Assembly: GCA_945910005.1 (NCBI GenBank)
Contig: OX246737.1
Span: 78,051,054-78,115,053 of the forward strand
Direction: 5' to 3'
Length of the DNA stretch: 64,000 bases
DNA from: Isoperla grammatica
Taxonomy: Eukaryota > Arthropoda > Insecta > Plecoptera > Perlodidae
Shown: piece after piece, positions 10,761 to 24,524 of the stretch
Position numbering within the stretch: the stretch's first letter is position 1
Layout of the letters: the number at the start of each line of letters is the position of its first letter
Program-made: the position numbers and the translations under genes
Notes under the pieces: model-generated
Database searches by the model: none
What the model was told of the DNA's origin: nothing
Seen by the model: only the letters and a program-made list of their open reading frames with translations

Positions 10761-11646
10761 TTATCAGGGTATTGTTGGGATTGAGTAATACTTTTCGGTG
10801 TAATTTGTCCCGGGTTTTGATGGATTTAATGATTCCATTGGTTGTTCATGGTTTGATTTTGAATTTAGAACTTGAGTTAGTATTGACAGATCTAGTGGCT
10901 TTGTCGATTTGGGTTTGCAGGATTTGGACAAAAGTATTTGTGGCGGAGTCAGGGTTGTTGTCGCTAAGTACTTTAAACCACGACTCTAAGCTAAGGTTGT
11001 GTCTTATAGGAGATCATAATTAGTTTTTTTAACTTCCTTTCTTTCGTTAAGTTTTTTCGTATTAACGTTTGGTTTGTTTTTATTCGCTAGGTGTTTGTGT
11101 TTAAAGCCTATGCATGTGGCATAATGATCAGTTATTGTTGCGGAGAGGATTGCACTTGTGGCTTCCGTTTTTTTTTTCACTTTGTTTGAGAAATATATGG
11201 TCTATGCATGAGCTGGTCATTGATGTTACTCGAGTGGGGTCAGTAATATATTGGACAAAGCCGCGGGAGTGAAGCATATTTAAATAGTCATTTGTAAGTG
11301 TCATGGATTCGAGGGTGTTTATATTTATGTCCCCGATTATAATTTGGTGATCTCCAGTCATTTGTTTGGTTTCATTGCACAATTCGTCAATGAATAGTTT
11401 TATGTTCATTGAAGGGGATCTATATATTGCTAAAATGTTGTAAGTTACATTGCTTTGTGATACTTTTAAGTGAATTAGATTAGCTTGGGTGAATGATTTA
11501 CTTCCGTGGCACTCTATAGAATCAATTGAATTGATTATACTTAGAATTGTTACTCCATCATGCGAGGTGTTTTTGTTAGTGAAGTTGTGTGTTGAGTATC
11601 CATGCATATGTATTTGGGAGGTGTCAGATCTTAATTGAAAATACAT
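10761..11646 (-). pseudogene. LINE B endonuclease (APE type) and linker
   Basis: The frame 11128-11646 (172 codons) shows SHDGVTILSI, ILAIYRSPSMNIKLFIDEL, QIIIGDININTL and the C-terminal signature TSSCIDHIFLK. These match the second half of an apurinic/apyrimidinic-endonuclease-like domain, which nicks target DNA for target-primed reverse transcription. The N-terminal half with the first catalytic residues is absent, so the element is 5'-truncated near 11600-11650. Stops and frame changes occur between here and the RT. Confidence 0.8.
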
Positions 11647-11998
11647 CTTTTTGGTTAATTAGAATATGTACACCACCAAGTAAAACTCCTCTCAAGATGA
11701 AGTGTTTGATCGACAAAACATTTGCCCAAGTTTTGAAAACACAAAAACTTTCCAACATTCTGCCATCTGGATCCGTTAGTTCAGCGTTCAAAAAGTTTGG
11801 TCTAGTTTCTCGTTTTGTCTTGCGGTTAACGAGCAAAATAGACATAAACTCGTGATCGTGGGCGCTGGGACGATCCACACATTTCCCTTTGATAACCCGA
11901 TACTTTCGTATTTGCGCATAGCACGATTGAAACTGCATGCATGCATTCATCAGATATGTGCAATCAGAAGTCGTTAGGTCAACATTACTACAATACAC
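11624..11998 (-). CDS. Unrecognised 124-codon open frame
   Basis: This is a minus-strand open frame just upstream of the LINE B endonuclease, overlapping its first codons in another frame. It has Cys-rich and basic patches (for example RKTKRETRPNFLNAEL) but no family I recognise. It could be a chance frame, the decayed flank of the LINE, or part of an older element. There is no start context or splice signal that I trust. Confidence 0.15.
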   Translation of the reverse strand: MYCSNVDLTTSDCTYLMNACMQFQSCYAQIRKYRVIKGKCVDRPSAHDHEFMSILLVNRKTKRETRPNFLNAELTDPDGRMLESFCVFKTWANVLSIKHFILRGVLLGGVHILINQKDVFSIKI

Positions 11999-12956
11999 CC
12001 TATACTCAACTACATTCTTAGTTTAAAGACCAACAATATAGAAATGACGGAAGTAACTTTATAGTCTCTCGAAACGTGCATTTCTATTAAAAATCAATAA
12101 TCGACCCTACACTACAGTAATCCGGGAACTCAATAATATAGATCTAGTAGAGTATATGTTTAAGGAAATAGAATTTGTGATTCACAAAGTAAAAATATAC
12201 TAAACACATTGGCATATGCGTTCACATAACAATTTGTATTCATACAAATTGCTTTATATTTGCAACAATTGCAAAAACTTTGTTGATTACAAATTCTTAG
12301 TTCTTAAAAATCTACGTAGCCCGGCCTTAACCAACACTTAACAAACACTTTACATTATAAAATTGTCACATTTCACCCTTTTTTGATCTTGACCCAGGAG
12401 TCTTTATCAAACAAAATGCAACATACAAGCAATATATTTGTTTTAATTCATCAGTGTTTTTATTTCAACTATTTGTCTATTTCAATATATTAGCAGTTAA
12501 ATTTGGTTATTTTTACTTTTTAGAGATTGAGTTATGAAATATTTAATGTTGTTTTTATCAGCATCCAGACTCAAATCTGTTTTCCCCCACGGCAAGAACC
12601 AATGCGAAGCCTGGTTGTCAGTCATTGTGCAAACAAGTTAATAGCTTTCATAATACCGGGCCAACTTCCAATCAAAAACGAGTATTGTTTAACGGGGATT
12701 TTGAAGGGGTTTTGAAGAACTATGGTGGCTTGCTTGCTACTATCAATTTACATAAATGGTTTATTCTCAAACATAATTATTGTATGCCATCTGTTGTTTA
12801 AAATGGAGCAGCTTAATTTTGTATACACATAAAAGGTTTTTTAAGGTTAGATTTTTAACCGTAACCTAGAAACTGGTTTAGGCCCACTGTTTAACAACAA
12901 ACAACTGTCCGTCATTCGTGTCCACTTGAGCTCCGCTAGGCGATCACGTAGTCGTA
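11999..12956. other. Unannotated sequence
   Basis: AT-rich DNA. I see no gene, RNA or repeat with support. Confidence 0.5.
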
Positions 12957-13096
12957 CATGACATTGCGTTGTTTTGCGGGACGGTGCGCGACGGCGGTTT
13001 TGGGCCAATCAGGAGTGACCTGCGTGCACTTAGGTCGCTCCTGATTGGCCCAAAACCTCCGTCGCGCACCGTCCCGCAGAAAAACGCAATGTCATG
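12957..13096. mobile_element. Palindromic MITE (140 bp)
   Basis: The left arm CATGACATTGCGTTGTTTTG...CAATCAGGAG and the right arm CTCCTGATTGG...CGCAATGTCATG are complementary over about 60 bp each, with few mismatches and a short loop near 13015-13035. It is very GC-rich against its surroundings, which suggests a recent arrival. There is no coding. The superfamily is unknown because no target duplication is clear. Confidence 0.8.
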
Positions 13097-13600
13097 AATC
13101 CAGCTTTAGTCTATGCATGTAGTAAGTAGGTCTATAGAGGGCAGTTTTTCTCGCTCCCAACCAATTGCTCCCCACATTGACATTCGATATTATGATACCC
13201 AGTTGACATCGAAACTGCGTTGTATATTTAAAATCCGTGACCTCATTTCTGAGGTGATCCGAGGTAGGTAAAATAGTACTGCTAATTTTATACCGATCTT
13301 CGACTTCATAAATCAAACACATCTCCATTTTTCTAGCAGCAATATTACAAGCAATTACGAATGTTTGGTGGAACTGCAACGCAGTCTTGATAAAACACCA
13401 AGTTTAGTGGATCGAGACTCTGACTGTAGGAGTTAAGATATTAGACTTCAATTTCATACAACTCCAAATATGTGTCTAAATTAATAAACTATCATATTAC
13501 CGGTTGTTAGTTACTTTGTTAAAAGTGATATTGTATTCGAACAGGTGGAAATTTACTTTTCTGCTGCGGATAAAAGCTAAATATTAATAACAATAAAAAT
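13097..13600. other. Unannotated sequence
   Basis: The minus-strand frame 13092-13379 (95 codons) partly overlaps the palindrome and has no recognisable motif. I do not support it as a gene. Confidence 0.45.
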
Positions 13601-13690
13601 AAAAAATAATAAAAATAATAATAATTATTATTTAAAAAAATAATAATTCGAACCCCCCCCCCCCCCCCCCCCCCCACCACCCTCCTGAAA
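13601..13690. repeat. AT microsatellite and C-homopolymer
   Basis: An (AAT/AAAAT)-rich tract is followed by a run of about 25 C from 13651 and then CACCACCCTCCTGAAACTAC. Such C-runs followed by a CTG...GACGCC-like tail also occur at 53500-53537, where a hAT terminus ends. A decayed terminus here is possible but not shown. Confidence 0.6.
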
Positions 13691-13911
13691 CTACATCGAC
13701 GCCAATGTGTATTACTTACTGCACGGATATTGTAATTATTATTCTAGTATTCTACATAACATAATATGTGTGTGTGTATTAATAAAATTAAAATATTTGC
13801 AGGTAAGTCCACCACGGCCTACCTCCACATTATAGCCGACGTTTCAGGAACCCTGTGGTCCCTATCCTCGGGGCGTCGAACTCAAATTTATGTCTCCCGC
13901 GCTTGATTGAT

Positions 13912-14145
<234 letters not shown>

Positions 14146-15098
14146 ACCTGTGTGAACCGGGTCTAAGGTTGAATTTGAAGGGAAGTACTAGTTTGCATTT
14201 ATATTTACATAAATAATAGTTTAATTTAGTTGTAAGTGGTTGTTCCGAGATAGTCGGGACTCCTTTTTGTTTAACATAGGAACAAATGAAGGTAGATGAT
14301 TTTGGCAGACACAAATTAGGTCAATGTAATAGGCGTAGATTTAGTTCATTTATTCTTTACTCATAATTTACCAAGATACGTAAGCACTTTTCGATCTTTT
14401 AAGAACTGAGAGGACTTTTCGTCTTTGAAATCTGAGAAGTAATCATTGGAAATTTACGAGAGGCAGTCCACTAAATTGCCGCTAACAGCGAGCGCGGTTC
14501 CGGAGTTCGACGAGACCCCACCAGGGGAATCGCGAGAGGACTCGTATCAAGGACGTTAAAAGGAAATACTATGATACATGGATAATTTTTTGAATTGGAC
14601 TTTCAATCAAACTGGGAGGTGTATCGACTGAGTGCATTGTCTTTTCGAAACACAAAACGAACTTTGACAGCTGTTGTAGGAAATAATTTTGACAGAACAT
14701 GATGTGAACATTAACATACCGAAGAACATTTAGAACTAGTTTAAACTTATGAGACTGAATCTTCCGAGACAACATCCATCCTGACATGGTTTTCGTGGTT
14801 TTCCATTGTCCATAGAGTAGAATAACTAGAATGGCTTCGAGAAATCGGCCACGACCGTACAAACAGTAACACGACGCAAAGAAGACACACACGAAGACAA
14901 CGCCAATAAGATCATATCATTATGCAGTGTATACTATGAACAAGTGCACTAAAAAATACACTAATAAGACAGTAACGACTGAAGTTGAACAAAATACCCC
15001 ATGGAAATACTTGACATTACATCCGTATTGTCCGTATAACATGTAAACACCGGCTTTGAACGAGATTGACGACTGTTTAAACTAGCAACATGTGATTA
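14146..15098 (+). mobile_element. Degenerate LINE segment and 3' end, copy b
   Basis: At 14750-14885 a diverged match to the 3' UTR of the better copies can be read (CATCCTGACATGGTTTTCG and GGCCACGACCGTACA). At 14977-15070 the 3'-terminal words reappear (ATGGAAATACTTGACATTAC, CCGGCTTTGAACGAGATTG) without an (AAT)n tail. The stretch between them is unrecognised. The boundaries are inferred. Confidence 0.5.
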
Positions 15099-16007
<909 letters not shown>

Positions 16008-16171
16008 GAAGAATGAAGACTTCAAGAAGTTCTCCATCCTGATGGTGGTTTTCGTGGTTTCCACCGTACAAAGAGCGAATGCTGGGATGAGTACAAATCG
16101 GCCACGACCGTACATAGCATCCACAATTCGGTTTGGAAAAAATAATGTGGACATTGATATATTAAGTAGTA

Positions 16172-16393
16172 TAGCCAAATGTGGGCATTTGAGAAGCAGA
16201 AGAAGAAGAAGAAGAAGAAGAAGAAGAAGAAGAAGAAGAAGAAGAAGAAGAAGAAGAAGAAGAAGAAGAAGAAGAAGAAGAAGAAGAAGAAGAAGAAGAA
16301 GAAGAAGAAGAAGAAGAAGAAGAAGAAGAAGAAGAAGAAGAAGAAGAAGAAGAAGAAGAAGAAGAAGAAGAAGAAGAAGAAGAAGAATAAGAA
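16172..16393 (+). mobile_element. Retroposed (AAG)n fragment in 3' UTR
   Basis: GATATATTAAGTAGTA occurs at 16156-16171 and again at 16394-16409, a perfect 16-bp duplication. It flanks a short unique piece (TAGCCAAATGTGGGCATTTG) followed by about 190 bp of (AAG)n. A 16-bp duplication plus a simple-repeat tail looks like a severely 5'-truncated retroposon. The long poly-Arg, poly-Lys and poly-Ser frames read through this tract are artefacts. Confidence 0.65.
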
Positions 16394-16521
16394 GATATAT
16401 TAAGTAGTAGTTCTAAGTAGATTTTAATAAGGTAAACACATGGAAATACTTGACATTTGTGTCCGTACAACATGTTTATGCCGGTTTTGACCGAGTTTGT
16501 ATGTATTGCAACAATAAAAAA

Positions 16522-16523
16522 AA

Positions 16524-16585
<62 letters not shown>

Positions 16586-16591
16586 TAATAA

Positions 16592-16678
<87 letters not shown>
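16522..16678. repeat. (AAT)n tract of copy d
   Basis: About 157 bp of AAT repeat with a few AAAAT interruptions, between the 3' end of copy d and the start of copy e. Confidence 0.95.
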
Positions 16679-17131
<453 letters not shown>

Positions 17132-17338
17132 TGCTTGTAACAGTTAAGAATGTAGGGGCGTGAGGGGTAACAGCTACAAGTCCTAGACGTATCACCTAAC
17201 GAGAATATTTTCATCTTGGCTATAAAAGCATTGATTGAGTGACCGCTTGACCCATAAAGTTGCACTGAGTGTTATTTTATAATAAATAATGAATTCCCAT
17301 TTGCAAGAGATCCAATCGGATTCCAATCGGAATCCCAA
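17132..17338. other. Short unannotated spacer
   Basis: Unique-looking sequence between the LINE array and the satellite. It contains CTATAAAAGC (17220-17229), which resembles a TATA box, but nothing else supports a promoter. Confidence 0.4.
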
Positions 17339-20300
17339 CCGCATGTGATATAGATCCTCTAACATGAGGTGTCTACTTGACGTCTAGTGATGTTACAGCC
17401 GTGTCACTGTCACTCGACCTAGCGGAGAGATATTGCACTACTGAGCCTCCGCTGCGCTGGGGAGCGAAGGGAAGCTTAGAGTGTGACGGATACCGCATGT
17501 GATATAGATCCTCTAACATGAGGTGTCTACTTGACGTCTAGTGATGTTACAGCCGTGTCACTGTCACTCGACCTAGCGGAGAGATATTGCACTACTGAGC
17601 CTCCGCTGCGCTGGGGAGCGAAGGGAAGCTTAGAGTGTGACGGATACCGCATGTGATATAGATCCTCTAACATGAGGTGTCTACTTGACGTCTAGTGATG
17701 TTACAGCCGTGTCACTGTCACTCGACCTAGCGGAGAGATATTGCACTACTGAGCCTCCGCTGCGCTGGGGAGCGAAGGGAAGCTTTGAGTGTGACGGATA
17801 CCGCATGTGATATAGATCCTCTAACATGAGGTGTCTACTTGACGTCTAGTGATGTTACAGCCGTGTCACTGTCACTCGACCTAGCGGAGAGATATTGCAC
17901 TACTGAGCCTCCGCTGCGCTGGGGAGCGAAGGGAAGCTTTGAGTGTGACGGATACCGCATGATGATATAGATCCTCTAACATGAGGTGTCTACTTGACGT
18001 CTAGTGATGTTACAGCCGTGTCACTGTCACTCGACCTAGCGGAGAGATATTGCACTACTGAGCCTCCGCTGCGCTGGGGAGCGAAGGGAAGCTTAGAGTG
18101 TGACGGATACCGCATGTGATATAGATCCTCTAACATGAGGTGTCTACTTGACGTCTAGTGATGTTACAGCCGTGTCACTGTCACTCGACCTAGCGGAGAG
18201 ATATTGCACTACTGAGCCTCCGCTGCGCTGGGGAGCGAAGGGAAGCTTAGAGTGTGACGGATACCGCATGTGATATAGATCCTCTAACATGGGGTGTCTA
18301 CTTGACGTCTAGTGATGTTACAGCCGTGTCACTGTCACTCGACCTAGCGGAGAGATATTGCACTACTGAGCCTCCGCTGCGCTGGGGAGCGAAGGGAAGC
18401 TAAGAGTGTGACGGATACCGCATGTGATATAGATCCTCTAACATGAGGTGTCTACTTGACGTCTAGTGATGTTACAGCCGTGTCACTGTCACTCGACCTA
18501 GCGGAGAGATATTGCACTACTGAGCCTCCGCTGCGCTGGGGAGCGAAGGGAAGCTTAGAGTGTGACGGATACCGCATGTGATATAGATCCTCTAACATGA
18601 GGTGTCTACTTGACGTCTAGTGATGTTACAGCCGTGTCACTGTCACTCGACCTAGCGGAGAGATATTGCACTACTGAGCCTCCGCTGCGCTGGGGAGCGA
18701 AGGGAAGCTTAGAGTGTGACGGATACCGCATGTGATATAGATCCTCTAACATGAGGTGTCTACTTGACATCTAGTGATCTTACAGCCGTGTCACTGTCAC
18801 TCGACCTAGCGGAGAGATATTGCACTACTGAGCCTCCGCTGCGCTGGGGAGCGAAGGGAAGCTTAGAGTGTGACGGATACCGCATGTGATATAGATCCTC
18901 TAACATGAGGTGTCTACTTGACGTCTAGTGATGTTACAGCCGTGTCACTGTCACTCGACCTAGCGGAGAGATATTGCACTACTGAGCCTCCGCTGCGCTG
19001 GGGAGCGAAGGGAAGCTTAGAGTGTGACGGATACCGCATGTGATATAGATCCTCTAACATGAGGTGTCTACTTGACGTCTAGTGATGTTACAGCCGTGTC
19101 ACTGTCACTCGACCTAGCGGAGAGATATTGCACTACTGAGCCTCCGCTGCGCTGGGGAGCGAAGGGAAGCTTAGAGTGTGACGGATACCGCATGTGATAT
19201 AGATCCTCTAACATGAGGTGTCTACTTGACGTCTAGTGATGTTACAGCCGTGTCACTGTCACTCGACCAAGCGGAGAGATATTGCACTACTGAGCCTCCG
19301 CTGCGCTGGGGAGCGAAGGGAAGCTTAGAGTGTGACGGATACCGCATGTGATATAGATCCTCTAACATGGGGTGTCTACTTGACGTCTAGAGATGTTACA
19401 GCCGTGTCACTGTCACTCGACCTAGCGGAGAGATATTGCACTACTGAGCCTCCGCTGCGCTGGGGAGCGAAGGGAAGCTTAGAGTGTGACGGATACCGCA
19501 TGTGATATAGATCCTCTAACATGAGGTGTCTACTTGACGTCTAGTGATGTTACAGCCGTGTCACTGTCACTCGACCTAGCGGAGAGATATTGCACTACTG
19601 AGCCTCCGCTGCGCTGGGGAGCGAAGGGAAGCTTAGAGTGTGACGGATACCGTATGTGATATAGATCCTCTAACATGAGGTGTCTACTTGACGTCTAGTG
19701 ATGTTACAGCCGTGTCACTGTCACTCGACCTAGCGGAGAGATATTGCACTACTGAGCCTCCGCTGCGCTGGGGAGCGAAGGGAAGCTTAGAGTGTGACGG
19801 ATACCGCATGTGATATAGATCCTCTAACATGAGGTGTCTACTTGACGTCTAGTGATGTTACAGCCGTGTCACTGTCACTCGACCTAGCGGAGAGATATTG
19901 CACTTCTGAGCCTCCGCTGCGCTGGGGAGCGAAGGGAAGCTTAGAGTGTGACGGATACCGCATGTGATATAGATCCTCTAACATGAGGTGTCTACTTGAC
20001 GTCTAGTGATGTTACAGCCGTGTCACTGTCACTCGACCTAGCGGAGAGATATTGCACTACTGAGCCTCCGCTGCGCTGGGGAGCGAAGGGAAGCTTTGAG
20101 TGTGACGGATACCGCATGTGATATAGATCCTCTAACATGAGGTGTCTACTTGACGTCTAGTGATGTTACAGCCGTGTCACTGTCACTCGACCTAGCGGAG
20201 AGATATTGCACTACTGAGCCTCCGCTGCGCTGGGGAGCGAAGGGAAGCTTAGAGTGTGACGGATACCGCATGTGACATAGATCCTCTAACATGGGGTGTC

Positions 20301-23300
20301 TACTTGACGTCTAGTGATGTTACAGCCGTGTCACTGTCACTCGACCTAGCGGAGAGATATTGCACTACTGAGCCTCCGCTGCGCTGGGGAGCGAAGGGAA
20401 GCTTAGAGTGTGACGGATACCGCATGATAATATAGATCCTCTAACATGGGGTGTCTACTTGACGTCTAGTGATGTTACAGCCGTGTCACTGTCACTCGAC
20501 CTAGCGGAGAGATATTGCACTACTGAGCCTCCGCTGCGCTGGGGAGCGAAGGGAAGCTTAGAGTGTGACGGATACCGCATGTGATATAGATCCTCTAACA
20601 TGAGGTGTCTACTTGACGTCTAGTGATGTTACAGCCGTGTCACTGTCACTCGACCTAGCGGAGAGATATTGCACTACTGAGCCTCCGCTGCGCTGGGGAG
20701 CGAAGGGAAGCTTAGAGTGTGACGGATACCGTATGTGATATAGATCCTCTAACATGAGGTGTCTACTTGACGTCTAGTGATGTTACAGCCGTGTCACTGT
20801 CACTCGACCTAGCGGAGAGATATTGCACTACTGAGCCTCCGCTGCGCTGGGGAGCGAAGGGAAGCTTAGAGTGTGACGGATACCGCATGTGATATAGATC
20901 CTCTAACATGAGGTGTCTACTTGACGTCTAGTGATGTTACAGCCGTGTCACTGTCACTCGACCTAGCGGAGAGATATTGCACTACTGAGCCTCCGCTGCG
21001 CTGGGGAGCGAAGGGAAGCTTAGAGTGTGACGGATACCGCATGTGATATAGATCCTCTAACATGAGGTGTCTACTTGACGTCTAGTGATGTTACAGCCGT
21101 GTCACTGTCACTCGACCTAGCGGAGAGATATTGCACTACTGAGCCTCCGCTGCGCTGGGGAGCGAAGGGAAGCTTAGAGTGTGACGGATACCGCATGTGA
21201 TATAGATCCTCTAACATGAGGTGTCTACTTGACGTCTAGTGATGTTACAGCCGTGTCACTGTCACTCGACCTAGCGGAGAGATATTGCACTACTGAGCCT
21301 CCGCTGCGCTGGGGAGCGAAGGGAAGCTTTGAGTGTGACGGATACCGCATGTGATATAGATCCTCTAACATGAGGTGTCTACTTGACGTCTAGTGATGTT
21401 ACAGCCGTGTCACTGTCACTCGACCTAGCGGAGAGATATTGCACTACTGAGCCTCCGCTGCGCTGGGGAGCGAAGGGAAGCTTAGAGTGTGACGGATACC
21501 GCATGTGATATAGATCCTCTAACATGAGGTGTCTACTTGACGTCTAGTGATGTTACAGCCGTGTCACTGTCACTCGACCTAGCGGAGAGATATTGCACTA
21601 CTGAGCCTCCGCTGCGCTGGGGAGCGAAGGGAAGCTTAGAGTGTGACGGATACCGCATGTGATATAGATCCTCTAACATGAGGTGTCTACTTGACGTCTA
21701 GTGATGTTACAGCCGTGTCACTGTCACTCGACCTAGCGGAGAGATATTGCACTACTGAGCCTCCGCTGCGCTGGGGAGCGAAGGGAAGCTTAGAGTGTGA
21801 CGGATACCGCATGTGATATAGATCCTCTAACATGAGGTGTCTACTTGACGTCTAGTGATGTTACAGCCGTGTCACTGTCACTCGACCTAGCGGAAAGATA
21901 TTGCACTACTGAGCCTCCGCTGCGCTGGGGAGCGAAGGGAAGCTTAGAGTGTGACGGATACCGCATGTGATATAGATCCTCTAACATGAGGTGTTTACTT
22001 GACGTCTAGTGATGTTACAGCCGTGTCACTGTCACTCGACCTAGCGGAGAGATATTGCACTACTGAGCCTCCGCTGCGCTGGGGAGCGAAGGGAAGCTTT
22101 GAGTGTGACGGATACCGCATGTGATATAGATCCTCTAACATGAGGTGTCTACTTGACGTCTAGTGATGTTACAGCCGTGTCACTGTCACTCGACCTAGCG
22201 GAGAGATATTGCACTACTGAGCCTCCGCTGCGCTGGGGAGCGAAGGGAAGCTTTGAGTGTGACGGATACCGCATGTGATATAGATCCTCTAACATGAGGT
22301 GTCTTCTTGACCTCTAGTGATGTTACAGCCGTGTCACTGTCACTCGACCTAGCGGAGAGATATTGCACTACTGAGCCTCCGCTGCGCTGGGGAGCGAAGG
22401 GAAGCTTAGAGTGTGACGGATACCGCATGTGATATAGATCCTCTAACATGAGGTGTCTACTTGACGTCTAGTGATGTTACAGCCGTGTCACTGTCACTCG
22501 ACCTAGCGGAGAGATATTGCACTACTGAGCCTCCGCTGCGCTGGGGAGCGAAGGGAAGCTTAGAGTGTGACGGATACCGCATGTGATATAGATCCTCTAA
22601 CATGAGGTGTCTACTTGACGTCTAGTGATGTTACAGCCGTGTCACTGTCACTCGACCTAGCGGAAAGATATTGCACTACTGAGCCTCCGCTGCGCTGGGG
22701 AGCGAAGGGAAGCTTAGAGTGTGACGGATACCGCATGTGATATAGATCCTCTAACATGAGGTGTTTACTTGACGTCTAGTGATGTTACAGCCGTGTCACT
22801 GTCACTCGACCTAGCGGAGAGATATTGCACTACTGAGCCTCCGCTGCGCTGGGGAGCGAAGGGAAGCTTTGAGTGTGACGGATACCGCATGTGATATAGA
22901 TCCTCTAACATGAGGTGTCTACTTGACGTCTAGTGATGTTACAGCCGTGTCACTGTCACTCGACCTAGCGGAGAGATATTGCACTACTGAGCCTCCGCTG
23001 CGCTGGGGAGCGAAGGGAAGCTTTGAGTGTGACGGATACCGCATGTGATATAGATCCTCTAACATGAGGTGTCTACTTGACCTCTAGTGATGTTACAGCC
23101 GTGTCACTGTCACTCGACCTAGCGGAGAGATATTGCACTACTGAGCCTCCGCTGCGCTGGGGAGCGAAGGGAAGCTTTGAGTGTGACGGATACCGCATGT
23201 GATATAGATCCTCTAACATGGGGTGTCTACTTGACGTCTAGTGATGTTACAGCCGTGTCACTGTCACTCGACCTAGCGGAGAGATATTGCACTACTGAGC

Positions 23301-23446
23301 CTCCGCTGCGCTGGGGAGCGAAGGGAAGCTTAGAGTGTGACGGATACCGCATGTGATATAGATCCTCTAACAGGGGGTGTCTACTTGACGTCTAGTGATG
23401 TTACAGCCGTGTCACTGTCACTCGACCTAGCGGAGAGATATTGCAC
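17339..23446. repeat. 154-bp satellite, about 40 units
   Basis: CCGCATGTGATATAGATCC anchors recur at 17339, 17493, 17647 and so on, an exact 154-bp period except for 1-bp gains (for example near 17960 and 20427). Units are nearly identical. Variants include CTTAGAG/CTTTGAG, ATGAGG/ATGGGG, CGTATG and CGGAAAG. A five-unit (770-bp) block is duplicated: CGGAAAGATA at 21891 and 22661, GTGTTTACTT at 21991 and 22761, CCTCTAGTGA at 22311 and 23081. The array ends abruptly in mid-unit at TATTGCAC (23446). No coding is supported. Confidence 0.97.
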
Positions 23447-23655
23447 GGTCAGCATTGGAAAACTCGGCACTATTAGCTGCAGCCACTGCAGCCTTACCCT
23501 ACGGTAATCAATATTGTTGGTGATAACTTTTCATCTCACATATTTGTTGTTTTGCTACGGCCAGCATTGGAACACTCGGCGCTATTAGCTGCAGCTACTG
23601 TCAGCATTAGTAGGCGTTACGGTAATCAATATTGTTGGTGATAACTTTCCATCTT
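23447..23655. repeat. Two-copy 112-bp tandem duplication
   Basis: GGTCAGCATTGGAAAACTCGGC-type sequence at 23447 recurs at 23559 as GGCCAGCATTGGAACACTCGG. Both are followed by TTAGCTGCAG and GGTAATCAATATTGTTGGTG. The copies are more diverged than the adjacent satellite units and have a different sequence. Confidence 0.85.
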
Positions 23656-24219
23656 CCATCCATCGGCAACTTAGAAACTTTTTTATGTAAGATATAATAT
23701 AACTATTAAAAAAATTCAACTTGAAATAATATATAGAATTCAAGTATGAGCAATACTTTTCTACATAACAATGCTAAGCCATGTAATGATGCAATACTTA
23801 ATGAATATACATTTTCGTTTAATTTATTATGTCGGTTGTTTGCATTGACTATTCTTTACGAGCATGTCTAATGTCTGAATACTTGTAACTTGTGAGAGTT
23901 TAAAAAAAGTTCATCCATATTTTCGAACCCAATATTTTTGTAGAGTTGTATTAAAAGGGAAAAAAATGGCTCAGTGGATTTGAAGGATATTTTAAGTAGT
24001 TTAACAAAAAAACTTTTCGTGATTATATAGTAGTTAACCTACAAAGTTAATACATATAAAGGTTTATTTTTTATGGAAATCTGATGACGAATACGCCATT
24101 ATAATAATATGTTCACAGTCGCTTGGATCTGAACATTACGTATTTGAAATAAGACTGCTACCAATAATATTCACGCCTCTAACCAGTATTGACATGTATA
24201 GAGATAGAACGTTATTTCT
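23656..24219. other. Unannotated AT-rich sequence
   Basis: No supported feature. Confidence 0.5.
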
Positions 24220-24524
24220 AAAATAATATTCCATGAACAAAATATTTTTTTTTAAACAACGCTTATATTTAAATGCACTAAAAAGTAAAAAATAAATTTT
24301 CGCCCAACAAATTATTGCCTCACTCGGAAAATAAAAGCGTTGGGCGCTTTCCCTGCATAAACAGCAGAATACTGCAATCTATGTCAATACCGAAAGCGCC
24401 CAACGCTTTTATTTTCCGAGTGAGGCAAAAATTTGTTGGGCGAAAATTTATTTTTTACTTTTTAGTGCATTTAAATATAAGCGTTGTTTTTTAAAAAAAA
24501 TATTTTTTCATGTAATATTATTTT
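24220..24524. mobile_element. 305-bp long-hairpin MITE
   Basis: The two arms (about 24220-24352 and 24395-24524) are complementary over about 130 bp. Shared words are TTTAAATGCACTAAAAAGTA, TTTTCGCCCAACAAAT, GCCTCACTCGGAAAATAAAA and GCGTTGGGCGCTTTC, with a loop of about 40 bp. It has no coding. The termini are AT-rich and the target duplication is unclear. Confidence 0.82.

Noticed and set aside
17200..17280. TATA-box promoter upstream of the satellite
   Set aside because: A single CTATAAAAGC word in AT-rich DNA with no initiator, frame or transcript evidence.
17339..23446. CRISPR-like array
   Set aside because: Whole 154-bp units are repeated with no unique spacers. This is a satellite, as are the 107-, 69-, 66-, 23- and 15-bp arrays.
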